In this document: positions 28,173 through 37,119 of the stretch, one piece after another | Layout of the letters: each line of letters opens with the position of its first letter | Position numbering within the stretch: the first letter of the stretch is position 1 | NCBI RefSeq assembly: GCF_900110375.1 | Contig: NZ_FODN01000002.1 | Location: 62,001 to 126,000 of the forward strand | Reading direction: 5' to 3' | From: Flavobacterium sinopsychrotolerans | GTDB taxonomy: Bacteria; Bacteroidota; Bacteroidia; Flavobacteriales; Flavobacteriaceae | Length of the DNA stretch: 64,000 nucleotides | Translations under genes and position numbers: made by a program | The notes under the pieces: model-generated | Told to the model about the DNA's origin: nothing | The model's input: only the letters and a program-made list of their open reading frames with translations | Databases searched by the model: none

Positions 28173-29243
28173 ATGATCGATTTTTTTATAAAAGTAAAGC
28201 AACAAAAAGCTAAAAATCTACCTTTTGTATTATACCGAAAACCAAATAACATCAAATTAATAGGTTTTTTTCAAAATAACGACCACTTATATTTTGCCGA
28301 GAATTTTGAAGAAACGGGATTTGTTTTTGCTCCTTTTGACGGCAGTCAGATGATATTGATTCCTAGAAATCAATCGGTAAAATGGGAAACCCTGATTACT
28401 TCTTCTAAGGAAAATGAGGATTCGGATTTCATAGATTCAGAAGACATTCAAGCGAAAGAAGATTTTGAAATGCTTGTCCAAAAAGGAATTGATGCTATTG
28501 CAAAAGGGACTTTGAAAAAAGTGGTCTTGTCACGAAAAGAAATTGTTGGTTTGTCAAATTTTGATTTAGTTTCAATTTTCGAAAAATTAATTCAAAATTA
28601 TCCCACCGCTTTTTGCTATTGCTGGTTTCACCCAAAAATAGGTTTATGGATGGGCGCCACACCGGAACGATTACTAAAGGCTAATACGAATACTTTTTAT
28701 ACGATGTCATTAGCCGGAACGCAAAAGCTTCAAGGTAATAAAGAAGTTGTCTGGGAGAAAAAGGAAATAGAAGAGCAACAGTTTGTTACTGATTTTATTT
28801 TGGATAATCTAAAGGAATTGACTTCAGAAGTGTCCGTTTCTAGCCCTTACACTGCACAAGCTGGGACTTTAGCACACATTAAAACCGATATTGAAGGGGT
28901 TATTAATGACAATTCAAGTTTGAAAGAAGTTGTTTCTGTTTTGCATCCAACACCCGCTGTGTGTGGATTACCAAAAGAGGTTGCTAAAAATTTTATTTTG
29001 GAACATGAAGGCTATGACCGTGAATATTATACCGGTTTTTTAGGCGAATTAAACAAAGAAGGATTTAATAAAGGAGAGATTAAATCAGATTTGTATGTGA
29101 ATTTACGATGCATGCAAATCAAAGATAATCAAGCGCATTTATATGTGGGATGTGGTATTACAAAGGATAGTATTCCTGAAAAAGAATGGAGGGAAAGTGT
29201 CAATAAATCAATGACTATGAAGAAAATATTGGATTTGAAGTAG
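28173..29243 (+). CDS. menF: Isochorismate synthase (menaquinone pathway)
   Basis: A 356-residue chorismate-binding enzyme converting chorismate to isochorismate. Signatures: GATPERLLK, SLAGTQKLQGN, HPTPAVCGLPKEVA, then GFLGEL and YVNLRCMQI near the C-terminus. The N-terminal ~100 residues are shorter and less conserved than in E. coli MenF, as is usual in Bacteroidota. Next to menI, so menaquinone rather than siderophore synthesis is favoured. The remaining men genes are outside the window. Confidence 0.87.
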   Translation: MIDFFIKVKQQKAKNLPFVLYRKPNNIKLIGFFQNNDHLYFAENFEETGFVFAPFDGSQMILIPRNQSVKWETLITSSKENEDSDFIDSEDIQAKEDFEMLVQKGIDAIAKGTLKKVVLSRKEIVGLSNFDLVSIFEKLIQNYPTAFCYCWFHPKIGLWMGATPERLLKANTNTFYTMSLAGTQKLQGNKEVVWEKKEIEEQQFVTDFILDNLKELTSEVSVSSPYTAQAGTLAHIKTDIEGVINDNSSLKEVVSVLHPTPAVCGLPKEVAKNFILEHEGYDREYYTGFLGELNKEGFNKGEIKSDLYVNLRCMQIKDNQAHLYVGCGITKDSIPEKEWRESVNKSMTMKKILDLK

Positions 29244-29291
29244 TATTCGCAACTTTAAACATTAAACAAAAAAACATTAAACGAATTTTAA

Positions 29292-30008
29292 ATGAAATTA
29301 GATATACTTGCTTTTGGTGCGCATCCAGATGATGTGGAATTGGGTTGTGCAGGAACCATTTTAAAAGAAATCTCTTTAGGAAAAACAGTTGGGATTATTG
29401 ATTTGACCCGTGGTGAATTAGGAACTCGTGGGTCAGCTCAAATCAGGGATCAGGAAGCGAATGCTGCTGCAAAAATTCTGGGAGTTTCAGCTCGTGAAAA
29501 TTTAGAGATGCGTGATGGGTTTTTTGTCAATGACGAAAAGCATCAATTAGAAATCATAAAAATGATTCGCAAGTATCAACCGGAAATTGTTTTGTGTAAT
29601 GCGATTGATGACCGTCATATTGATCATGCAAAAGGAAGTCAATTAGTGTCAGACGCTTGTTTTTTATCTGGATTAATGAAAATCGAAACTGAATTGGATG
29701 GAGAGCAACAAACAGCTTGGCGACCAAAGTTAGTGTATCATTATATACAGTGGAAAAATATAGAACCGGATTTTGTGGTTGACATTACGGGTTTCACCGA
29801 TAAAAAAATCGAATCTATTTTGGCTTACAGTTCGCAGTTTTATGATGCAAATTCTAAGGAACCAGAGTCGCCAATTTCAAGTAAAAACTTCTTGGAGAGC
29901 CTGAATTACCGTTCTAGAGATTTAGGAAGGCTCACTGGGGTCGATCATGCAGAAGGTTTTACTGTAGAAAGATATTTGGCAGTCAATAGCTTAGGAGATT
30001 TGATATAA
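29292..30008 (+). CDS. bshB1: Bacillithiol biosynthesis N-acetylglucosaminylmalate deacetylase
   Basis: A 238-residue LmbE/PIG-L-family zinc deacetylase. The motif GAHPDDVELGCAG gives the His-Pro-Asp-Asp zinc site, DDRHIDHAKGSQLV the third histidine, and VDHAEGFTVERYL the family C-terminus. GELGTRGSAQIRDQEA is specific to BshB1-type enzymes. It removes acetate from GlcNAc-malate, the second step of bacillithiol synthesis, implying bacillithiol as the low-molecular-weight thiol. It follows menF on the same strand by 48 bp. Confidence 0.9.
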   Translation: MKLDILAFGAHPDDVELGCAGTILKEISLGKTVGIIDLTRGELGTRGSAQIRDQEANAAAKILGVSARENLEMRDGFFVNDEKHQLEIIKMIRKYQPEIVLCNAIDDRHIDHAKGSQLVSDACFLSGLMKIETELDGEQQTAWRPKLVYHYIQWKNIEPDFVVDITGFTDKKIESILAYSSQFYDANSKEPESPISSKNFLESLNYRSRDLGRLTGVDHAEGFTVERYLAVNSLGDLI

Positions 30009-30035
30009 ATTTCGTGTAATTTTTTGAAAAAAATA

Positions 30036-30066
30036 TTTGCAGAAGTAAACTTATGTCGTATATTTG
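30036..30066 (+). promoter_or_regulatory. tRNA-His promoter
   Basis: TTTG (30036-30039), exactly 19 bp, then TATATTTG (30059-30066): a full match to the Bacteroidota sigma-factor consensus, with the tRNA starting 17 bases later. Confidence 0.85.
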
Positions 30067-30082
30067 CCACCGCTAAGCAAAT

Positions 30083-30157
30083 GGTGGTTGTAGCTCAGTT
30101 GGTTAGAGCATCGGTTTGTGGTACCGAGGGTCGCGGGTTCGAGCCCCGTCTCCCACC
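30083..30157 (+). tRNA. tRNA-His (GTG)
   Basis: Cloverleaf with anticodon GTG at 30118-30120 in the loop TTGTGGT, anticodon stem TCGGT/ACCGA perfect, D-arm GCTC/GAGC perfect, T-arm GCGGG/CCCGT with one G-U pair and loop TTCGAGC. The extra G(-1) at 30083 pairs with C73 at 30157, the hallmark of tRNA-His. CCA is not encoded. The acceptor stem GTGGTTG / CTCCCAC has two mispairs at 5:68 (U:C) and 6:67 (U:U). Confidence 0.93.
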
Positions 30158-30167
30158 CAGAAAGCAA

Positions 30168-30196
30168 AAGCTTCGAAGAAATTCGAGGCTTTTTTT
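30168..30196 (+). terminator. Terminator after tRNA-His
   Basis: AAGCTTCGAA / TTCGAGGCTT, ten pairs with one G-U, loop GAAA, followed by a T run. Confidence 0.85.
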
Positions 30197-30361
30197 GTGG
30201 GATAAAGTTTCGTGGATTATAGGTGCTGTTTTTTGGCTTGAAAATTGTAAAAGGGAAATAGTATCAGAGTGGTATTAAAGAAGTCATGTAGGATTTCGGA
30301 CATACATTCTTCTGTTAGGGGTTATATTCTGTGTTTTACAGAAATCGTATTTTCTTTTGTG

Positions 30362-30369
30362 TATCTTTG
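30362..30369 (+). promoter_or_regulatory. Histidine kinase -7 promoter box
   Basis: TATCTTTG matches TAnnTTTG; 68 bases before the kinase ATG. No clear -33 at 19 bp. Confidence 0.5.
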
Positions 30370-30437
30370 AACGCATTGCATAGTTAAATCAATCGAAAAT
30401 AAGCTTTCAAAATTTTAAATATTATTTACATAATTTA

Positions 30438-31634
30438 ATGGAAAAAGAGAAAATCAATTCTAAAATTCTTAAAAGTAATTACATTCCAACAGCCGAGTTT
30501 TATAGCCAAATAATAGATAGTTTACAAGATTATTCGATTTTTACTCTTGACAATGAATTTATAATTAATAGCTGGAGTTCAGGTTCAACCAAAATATTTG
30601 GATATGAAGCTGACGAAATTATAGGACAGCATTTTGATGTTATTTTTACTGAAGAAGATATACAAAATGGTATTCCGCAATCAGAAATTCAAGCTGCATT
30701 AAAAGAGGGGAGAGCTACGGATAACAGATGGCATATTTGTAAAGACAGGAATGAATTTTATGCTTATGGTTTGGTTTTTCCGCTTATTGGAATTGATGGT
30801 GACATGTTAGGTTACGTAAAAATTCTGCGAGATTTGACGGAGAGAAAGAAATCGGAGGATGCCATAAAAAAATATGTAAAAGAACTGGAAGACCTTAATA
30901 CGCACAAAGAGAATGTTCTTGCAATTGTTTCCCATGATTTAAGAAGTCCGTTATCTGGAATTATCGGAACGGCTGAGTATTTGAAAACAAATTTTGACAG
31001 ATTAGAATCCAGTAAGGCAAAAGAAATGCTTGATTTGCTTCAAAAAACTGCAGTAGATGAGTTAAACATGTTGGATAATTTAGTGGAATGGGCAAGAATA
31101 AAATATGCCTCGGAGGTGTTTTCTCCTGCAAAAATTGAGCTTTTTGATTTTGTACAAAAGGTTTTTGAATCATTGAAGGAATCGGCTTCTTTAAATTCCA
31201 TAAATCTCCTTAATGAAATCGAACCCAACATCAGTGTTTTTGCAGATGGAAAAATGTTGCTTTCTGTTTTTCAAAACATAATTTCTAATGCCATCAAGCA
31301 TTCTTTACCTGGAGGGGAAATTACCGTTTTGGCGAAAATTGAAGCGGAAAAAGTAATAATTCAGATAAAGGATTCCGGAATTGGAATGTCAAAAGAGGTG
31401 CAAAGTAAGCTTTTTACCCCACAAATGAGTACGCTTTCTAAAGCAAGAAAAGATAACAAAGGTGCCGGAATTGGGTTGTTATTGGTGAAAGGATTTTTAG
31501 AAAAAAATGATGGTGAAATATGGGTTGAAAGTATTGAAGGAATTGGTTCTTCATTTTATTTTACATTGCCTATTGAGGAGCCTTTGTATAAAATTGATAG
31601 TTCAGATAAAATAGAATTTGACGAAAGGGTTTAA
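30438..31634 (+). CDS. PAS-domain histidine kinase, soluble
   Basis: A 398-residue sensor kinase. A PAS domain covers about 22-135 (YSIFTLDNEFIINSWSSGSTKIFGYEADEIIG...RDLTERKKSEDA), a HisKA dimerisation domain has phosphoacceptor H166 in VSHDLRSPL, and the HATPase domain has NAIKHS (N box), IKDSGIGM (G1) and GAGIGLLL (G2). No membrane segment, so it senses an intracellular signal through PAS. No response regulator lies adjacent, making it an orphan kinase. Flanked by a strong terminator. Confidence 0.9.
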   Translation: MEKEKINSKILKSNYIPTAEFYSQIIDSLQDYSIFTLDNEFIINSWSSGSTKIFGYEADEIIGQHFDVIFTEEDIQNGIPQSEIQAALKEGRATDNRWHICKDRNEFYAYGLVFPLIGIDGDMLGYVKILRDLTERKKSEDAIKKYVKELEDLNTHKENVLAIVSHDLRSPLSGIIGTAEYLKTNFDRLESSKAKEMLDLLQKTAVDELNMLDNLVEWARIKYASEVFSPAKIELFDFVQKVFESLKESASLNSINLLNEIEPNISVFADGKMLLSVFQNIISNAIKHSLPGGEITVLAKIEAEKVIIQIKDSGIGMSKEVQSKLFTPQMSTLSKARKDNKGAGIGLLLVKGFLEKNDGEIWVESIEGIGSSFYFTLPIEEPLYKIDSSDKIEFDERV

Positions 31635-31648
31635 TAAATAAATGATAA

Positions 31649-31690
31649 AAAAAAGAGCTTTGAAGTGATTCAAAGCTCTTTTTTTATGGG
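31649..31690 (+). terminator. Terminator after histidine kinase
   Basis: AAAAAAGAGCTTTGAA / TTCAAAGCTCTTTTTT with loop GTGA, near-perfect 16-bp stem with T run. Confidence 0.9.
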
Positions 31691-31693
31691 GTT

Positions 31694-31805
31694 TGCACAA
31701 GGGATAACAGTGGAAATCCTTTATACTTTGTCAGGGTTTTTTAACCCTGACAAAGTATAAAAGATTTTAGCGTATAGCCCGACCACTCTGTAACGCTAGT
31801 GAAAG
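31694..31805 (+). repeat. Extragenic hairpin element, copy B
   Basis: Left box AAGGGATAACAGTGGAAATCC, right box AGATTTTAGCGTATAGCCCGA, matching copy A at 15.6 kb. Between them is a perfect 19-bp stem (31720-31738 / 31743-31761) with loop TTTT whose sequence is unrelated to copy A's stem. It lies between the kinase terminator and the M28 peptidase stop codon. Confidence 0.75.
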
Positions 31806-31829
31806 CGTGGATGTACCCAAATATTTAAT

Positions 31830-32843
31830 CTATTTTTTATCTACGATAGGTCTTTCGGTACGGTTTGCCAGTTCCCAAGCGGTTACAAATGCAAATTTTG
31901 CTCTTTTGGTCAACGCATCGTATTCAATTTTGTCAGGACTATCCGTCGGTTTGTGGTAATCAGCATGCACTCCGTTGAAAAGAAAAACGGATGGAATACC
32001 GTGTTTAGCAAAGTTGTAGTGATCCGAACGCTCATAGAAATGGTTTGGATCTTTTGGGTCGTTGTATTTGTAGTCTAAATTTAATTGGGTGTATTTAGCG
32101 TTTGCAATGGTACAAATGTTATCTAAATCAGTTGATAATCGGTTTGCGCCAATCACATATACGTAATTATTACTGTCAGCATGTGCTTCGTCACGACGGC
32201 CTATCATGTCAATATTGATATCGGTAATGGTGTTCGCTAACGGGAACAAAGGATTTTCTGAGTAATAGCGGCTTCCGTGCAATCCGTGTTCCTCGCCGGT
32301 TACATGAAGAAACAGGATAGAACGTTTTGGGCCGTGTCCTGCTTTTTTAGCAATTTGGAACGCTTGTGCAATTTCAAGTAAAGCAACAGTTCCGGAACCA
32401 TCATCATCGGCACCGTTATAAATTTCTCCGTTTTTTGTACCTACGTGATCGTAATGTGCTGAAATTACCAAGACTTCATTTGGTTTCTCAGATCCTTCAA
32501 TATAGGCCCAAACGTTTTCGGAATCTGGTAAATTTTTATTTCGCTTGTCATTCAGGAAAGCAGCAGGAATTTTTTGGTAAAAGTCTGAAGCACCAGTTGG
32601 GAAGCTGATGTCGTTTTTCTTGTATTGATCGATGAGGTAAACACCTGCTTTTTTCTGACCTGCAGACCCGGTTTCTCTACCTTCCATTTCGTCTGAAGCT
32701 ACAATGTACAAGTGCGTTTTTAGTTCATCCGAGGTAATTGTATTCATGTATTTTGTTGGGTCGACATGAGTGACACTCGCCTTTTGAGTTGTACAGCTTA
32801 TGGTTAAAGCAACCATTAAACCTAATAAAGGGATTTTTTTCAT
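31830..32843 (-). CDS. M28-family metallopeptidase lipoprotein
   Basis: A 337-residue peptidase with lipobox ISC17. The M28 signatures are present: SAHYDHVG (H130), NGADDDGSG (bridging Asp near 147), HVTGEEHGLHGSRYY (E184/E185), IDMIGR (D212) and YHKPTD near the C-terminus. It is a zinc aminopeptidase-type enzyme (two-metal site) anchored on the envelope. It is preceded 3 bp upstream by the DUF3667 gene, so the two are one transcript. Substrate not predictable. Confidence 0.88.
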   Translation of the reverse strand: MKKIPLLGLMVALTISCTTQKASVTHVDPTKYMNTITSDELKTHLYIVASDEMEGRETGSAGQKKAGVYLIDQYKKNDISFPTGASDFYQKIPAAFLNDKRNKNLPDSENVWAYIEGSEKPNEVLVISAHYDHVGTKNGEIYNGADDDGSGTVALLEIAQAFQIAKKAGHGPKRSILFLHVTGEEHGLHGSRYYSENPLFPLANTITDINIDMIGRRDEAHADSNNYVYVIGANRLSTDLDNICTIANAKYTQLNLDYKYNDPKDPNHFYERSDHYNFAKHGIPSVFLFNGVHADYHKPTDSPDKIEYDALTKRAKFAFVTAWELANRTERPIVDKK

Positions 32844-32846
32844 TTT

Positions 32847-33914
32847 TTAATGTAAATTAATAAAGGTGTAAATAGCAAAGATTGATAATATGATAATAAT
32901 TAGCACGAAGTTAATAAAAAATAGTAGACTGCTTTTTATAAAGGATATCAAGCGGGTTTCACCATAAAAACGATGATGTGCCGGATAGAAATAATAAATC
33001 ATCCATCCAATACCAATAAAATTAATTACTATTTGTATGAAAGAAACGAGATTCGATTCTGAAAATGGTGTCAATCCTTTGTTAATTAGAAACAATAACA
33101 AAAATAGTAACAACAAAAAGGAAAAGTAATGTAAGGTAAAAATACCATGATCAAAGTAATACCAGCGTTTCTTATTGTGGAAAAGCCAGAGGGAAAGAGC
33201 AAAAATAGGCATGAATACAAATAGAACTTTGGGTAAATTATGGGTAAAGGAGCTTATGAATTTTTCAATGATTTCGCTTTGTGTGTTGTTCTCTTTAACG
33301 ATTTGGAATTTTTTATTCATCCAATAACTAAAATCGGACAGCTTTTTTGATTCCGGAGCATTTTTTTGGATAGAGTCCAGTTGTTCCACGGAATCGTATC
33401 CAAAATCTTGAAATGTTTGGATAGAGTCCAATTGTTCCACGGAGTTGTATCCAAAATCTTGAACTCCCTCTTCTTCCTCATTTGAACCAGTTTGGTTCTT
33501 TTTAACCGAATCATTTTTGGTTATGGTATTCTGAAACGATTTGTTTTTGGTGGTAATGGTGGATTTCTTTTCGATAGTTTTTTCTGAAGAATTGATTTCA
33601 CCGGGGAAAATGGCAATCAATAGAAAAGTAATAAAACTTATAAAAATATAAAGTCGAACTGGAGCCAAATAAGACAATCTTTTTCCGGAAAGGTATTCTT
33701 TAGTTAGCGCAGCAGGTTTGAATAAAAGATTTTTTATAGTGCGCCAAAAAGCGTTTTCATAATGTGTTAAATCCTCAAAAAAATGGATAAAAAGGTGGTG
33801 AAACGTCTTTCTGGTATCGGTATTTTCTTGTCCACAATTAGGACAGAATTTATTTTCTACCACGTATCTGCAATTAAGGCAGGTTTTGTCGTTTCGGATT
33901 TTACTTTTAGACAT
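32847..33914 (-). CDS. DUF3667 membrane protein with zinc-ribbon-like N-terminus
   Basis: A 355-residue protein. CLNCRYVVENKFCPNCGQ gives a Cys4 zinc-ribbon-like motif at 12-29. Next is the DUF3667 core (FHHLFIHFFEDLTHYENAFWRTIKNLLFKPAALTKEYLSGKR), one membrane segment at about 85-105, a long acidic/Ser linker, then three hydrophobic segments at the end. The linker contains a 17-residue tandem repeat. The role of DUF3667 is unknown. Its neighbour 3 bp downstream is the M28 peptidase. Confidence 0.8.
   Translation of the reverse strand: MSKSKIRNDKTCLNCRYVVENKFCPNCGQENTDTRKTFHHLFIHFFEDLTHYENAFWRTIKNLLFKPAALTKEYLSGKRLSYLAPVRLYIFISFITFLLIAIFPGEINSSEKTIEKKSTITTKNKSFQNTITKNDSVKKNQTGSNEEEEGVQDFGYNSVEQLDSIQTFQDFGYDSVEQLDSIQKNAPESKKLSDFSYWMNKKFQIVKENNTQSEIIEKFISSFTHNLPKVLFVFMPIFALSLWLFHNKKRWYYFDHGIFTLHYFSFLLLLFLLLFLINKGLTPFSESNLVSFIQIVINFIGIGWMIYYFYPAHHRFYGETRLISFIKSSLLFFINFVLIIIILSIFAIYTFINLH
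33368..33465 (-). repeat. 51-bp in-frame tandem duplication in the DUF3667 gene
   Basis: Two copies of a 51-bp unit (33368-33418 and 33419-33465) encode QDFGYDSVEQLDSIQ and QDFGYNSVEQLDSIQ. They differ by a few bases, so the duplication is recent but not brand new. It lies in a hydrophilic linker. Confidence 0.85.
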
Positions 33915-34017
33915 AAAAAAAACAGTATAAATTATAGAATTTTTGCTACATTTTAATTTATAAAACTAACAAAAAAATGGAACTTATACTGTTTTTGAAA
34001 AAATTATATTTCCTAGA

Positions 34018-34788
34018 TTATTTCAAAACTTCTTTTAAGAAAGAATTCATGCGCTCCCAAGAACGTTTTGCAGCTTTCTCGTTGTAAGCAGCACCTTTTG
34101 AATTATCGTTTCCAGCTTCAATTTCAGTGAAGGCATGTACTGAATTTGCGTAATAAATCATTTCCCATTCTGCTTTCGTATCTCTCATTTCTTGTTGAAA
34201 TGCGGCTACTTCTGCAGCTGGAACATACGTGTCATCTGCGCCGTGTAAAACTAAAATTTCGACAGTTATTGGATTGTTTACTCTGGAAGCATTACGACCT
34301 AAACCACCGTGAAAAGAAACTGCTCCTTGAATTTTCATTCCTGCTCTCGCTGCTTCAAGTGCTCCTGTTCCTCCAAAACAATATCCAATTACTACAATAT
34401 TATCAGGATTTGCGCCGGCTTTCACTAATTGATCCCAAGCTAATTGAATACGTCTTTGATAATCAGCAATATTGGTTTTGTAAAAACCAGCTTGTTTTCC
34501 GGCTTCTTGAGTGTTTGTTGGGTAGTTTCCTTCACCATAAATATCAGCTACAAATGCATAATAACCCATTTTTGATAGTTTTTCTGCTGATTGTTTGGAG
34601 TGGTTATCAATACCTTTCCAAGCAGGAAGAATCAAAATTCCAGGTTTAGTTTTGCTTCCTTTTTTTGGCGCAATTGATAGCCCGTTTAGTTTTTGATTTC
34701 CGTCTGTGTATTTTACTGCTTTCAATTGTGCAATAGCGCCATTGGAAAACAAAAGAAATCCTAATAAGGCAAAGAAAATATTTTTCAT
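34018..34788 (-). CDS. Secreted dienelactone hydrolase-family protein
   Basis: A 256-residue alpha/beta hydrolase with a signal peptide (ends GAIAQ). The dienelactone hydrolase triad is visible: C137 in GYCFGG, an Asp in HGADDTYVP (185/186) and H218 in NSVHAFTE. The catalytic cysteine separates it from serine esterases. Export suggests it acts on an extracytoplasmic ester or is a poorly characterised DLH member. It follows the penicillin acylase gene by 112 bp on the same strand. Confidence 0.87.
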   Translation of the reverse strand: MKNIFFALLGFLLFSNGAIAQLKAVKYTDGNQKLNGLSIAPKKGSKTKPGILILPAWKGIDNHSKQSAEKLSKMGYYAFVADIYGEGNYPTNTQEAGKQAGFYKTNIADYQRRIQLAWDQLVKAGANPDNIVVIGYCFGGTGALEAARAGMKIQGAVSFHGGLGRNASRVNNPITVEILVLHGADDTYVPAAEVAAFQQEMRDTKAEWEMIYYANSVHAFTEIEAGNDNSKGAAYNEKAAKRSWERMNSFLKEVLK

Positions 34789-34900
34789 ATTGATTGTTTT
34801 TATTTTTACAAATATCTCAATTAATTTATTCTGAAATTATAACTGTGATTTTTTTAATTGATAACAGTATTTTTAATTCTTATAATGAACCGAGGAGTTA

Positions 34901-37102
34901 TTATTCTCCCGGATGATAGGTTTTTTCGGCATTTTTTTGGACATCATCTTTGTAGAACAAAACGTCTTTGAACTGTCCTTTTCGATACATTTCGGCTTGG
35001 TCGTAAAAATGTTTCGATTTTGGATCACCGCTATTTCCGCCTGCAAGTATTGATTTGGCTTTTATCTTTGGTCCAAATTCGACTGCGCACACAAAACTGT
35101 TGCCGTTTGTTCCATAGCGTTTTTTAGTATCTTTTTGGTAATTGCTTTTATAAGCGGGTAAACTTCCCCAAAGTGCCGGTCCGTAACCAATAGGCAAACT
35201 TTCCAAGGCATCATTATAAATCAGATTTATGTCACCGGAAGTTCTCTGGAAACGATTGATTTCTCCCCAAGGAATTTGCCAGGTTCCAAATTTAATTTTC
35301 AAATCGTTCACCACCATTTGCAACTGCGGAATCAGTTGGTCCGGAAAAGCATTTTTTGCAAAATTACTGGTGTTTTCTATTTGGTCCAATTCTCCTTCAT
35401 TAGTATATACTTTTTGAATAATAGGATCTAATTTATAAGCCCATTCCACTGCTAAGGTTGTAGCCACAGAATTTTCTTTGGCATAATAATTCCAATTTTT
35501 CAATAGTGTTATCGGTTCTAAAAGTTCTGTGTAAAGTGGATCTTCGGTACTGATATTTTTCTCGAAACTAGAAATTAACGCTGGAATCAGAAATTCGAAA
35601 GCCGTCAGTTTCGTGTCATAACCGTCAGCAATTACTTTGTCTAAGGTATATTTATCACCTTTGCTCAATAATCGAACGGCATTTAATCCTCTAAAACTTT
35701 CTCCGTCAGGAGCCATGTACGGCACGTAATTTTCTTCTTTTGGACTGTTCTCACCTGCTACTGTGTAAGGTGTAGAGTTGCAGTTTTGCAGCCAGCCGTT
35801 TATTGGATTATAGGAATGAACTGTTTCTGAAACTTCGTGTAATCCTTTCCATTGCGTTGTCGGCGTTGTGCCGTCCATCACTTTTGACCAATTCAGTTTT
35901 TTGTCCCGAATAGGAACAAAATTTCCGTGCCAATACGCAATATTTCCTTCTTTGTCAGCGTAAACAGTATTATTTGAGGTGTTTGCTTTCAAATCCATTG
36001 CTGATTTATAGTCTGCAAAGCTTTTTGATTTTGTTCGTATCCAACTTTGTTCCAGACTTTTCATCGAACGATTGTTTGATTTTAAGCTAATCCATTTCCC
36101 GTCTCTTTTGGCCATGATTGGGCCGTGATTGGTGTAATACGTATTGAATGTTTTAGGGATGAGTTTTCCGTTTTCCAGGTACTTGATAGTTATTTTTTTT
36201 TCGATAACCGGAACTAATTTATTATCATATTCATAAAATAGGTTATTGTTTTTAGTCACGATTTTCTCGGCATACATATCCGCTACATCCACATTTGATG
36301 AGGTATGCATCCAACCGCAGTTTTCGTTAAATCCTTGGTAAATAAAGAATTGTCCCCAAGTCACTGCTCCGTAAGCGTTCAATCCTTCCTCGCTGCTCAT
36401 TTGTATTTCTGGCCTGAAATAAAAAGTAGTATGTGGATTAATGTATAAAATGGAGTTTCCTGATGCTGTTTTTGAAGGAGCAATTGCAAATCCGTTAGAT
36501 CCGGTTTGCACGTCTTTTTCCCGTTCTATGTAGGCCACTTTATCGGTGTTTCCAGAATAAAAAGCTTTCAATTCTCCAGTAGTAAGATTTGCGGTACTTA
36601 TGGCTCCAATGCTTCCGTCTGTCCAAAGTAACGGAAACCAAGGCTCAAAATGAGTTAGTAAAGCGGGTTTTACTTCGGGGTGATTGTGCAGGTAAAAGTT
36701 GATTCCGTCCGCATAACTGTTTAATAATTTTTTCAACCAAGGTGCCGCTTTTTTATAATCTGCTTTGGCTTCTTCGGTGTCCATCAAAAGTTTAATTTCT
36801 AGATCATTGTATAAAACTGATTGTCCTTTGATTTCCGAAAGTCTTCCCAGTTTTTCAATGTAATTCATTTCTACCCTTTTGAAATCGTCTTCACATTGTG
36901 CGTACAACATTCCAAAAACGGCATCACCATCCGTTTTGCCATAAACGTGCGCAATTCCCCAATTATCTCTGATGATGGTGACTTGTTGCGAGAGTTTTTT
37001 TAGTCTTTCTATTTCTTGATTTGATGTTTTTTGTGAAAACATGGGGAAACCAAAACAAAAAACTAAAACTATCAGTGGCAAATGGTACTTGAAATGCTTC
37101 AT
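34901..37102 (-). CDS. Penicillin acylase-family Ntn hydrolase
   Basis: A 733-residue protein with signal peptide (ends MFSQ). The Ntn-hydrolase precursor layout is seen: an alpha region up to about 200, then the autocleavage site with nucleophile S202 in TGSNGFAIAPSKT, and a beta chain from there (WGQFFIYQGFNENCGWMHTSS, EQSWIRTKSKSFADY). Members are N-acyl hydrolases acting on beta-lactams, acyl-homoserine lactones or lipopeptides; substrate is not evident. It sits 17 bp downstream of the Lrp gene. Confidence 0.88.
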   Translation of the reverse strand: MKHFKYHLPLIVLVFCFGFPMFSQKTSNQEIERLKKLSQQVTIIRDNWGIAHVYGKTDGDAVFGMLYAQCEDDFKRVEMNYIEKLGRLSEIKGQSVLYNDLEIKLLMDTEEAKADYKKAAPWLKKLLNSYADGINFYLHNHPEVKPALLTHFEPWFPLLWTDGSIGAISTANLTTGELKAFYSGNTDKVAYIEREKDVQTGSNGFAIAPSKTASGNSILYINPHTTFYFRPEIQMSSEEGLNAYGAVTWGQFFIYQGFNENCGWMHTSSNVDVADMYAEKIVTKNNNLFYEYDNKLVPVIEKKITIKYLENGKLIPKTFNTYYTNHGPIMAKRDGKWISLKSNNRSMKSLEQSWIRTKSKSFADYKSAMDLKANTSNNTVYADKEGNIAYWHGNFVPIRDKKLNWSKVMDGTTPTTQWKGLHEVSETVHSYNPINGWLQNCNSTPYTVAGENSPKEENYVPYMAPDGESFRGLNAVRLLSKGDKYTLDKVIADGYDTKLTAFEFLIPALISSFEKNISTEDPLYTELLEPITLLKNWNYYAKENSVATTLAVEWAYKLDPIIQKVYTNEGELDQIENTSNFAKNAFPDQLIPQLQMVVNDLKIKFGTWQIPWGEINRFQRTSGDINLIYNDALESLPIGYGPALWGSLPAYKSNYQKDTKKRYGTNGNSFVCAVEFGPKIKAKSILAGGNSGDPKSKHFYDQAEMYRKGQFKDVLFYKDDVQKNAEKTYHPGE

Positions 37103-37119
37103 TTTTATGGAATATTATG

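Noticed and set aside
30024..30278. Plus-strand open frame overlapping tRNA-His
   Set aside because: It runs through the tRNA and its terminator; the RNA gene explains the sequence and the protein has no recognisable feature.
34146..34649. Plus-strand 167-residue frame antisense to the dienelactone hydrolase gene
   Set aside because: Shadow frame with Leu-rich low-complexity composition and no start signals; the hydrolase on the other strand is well supported.
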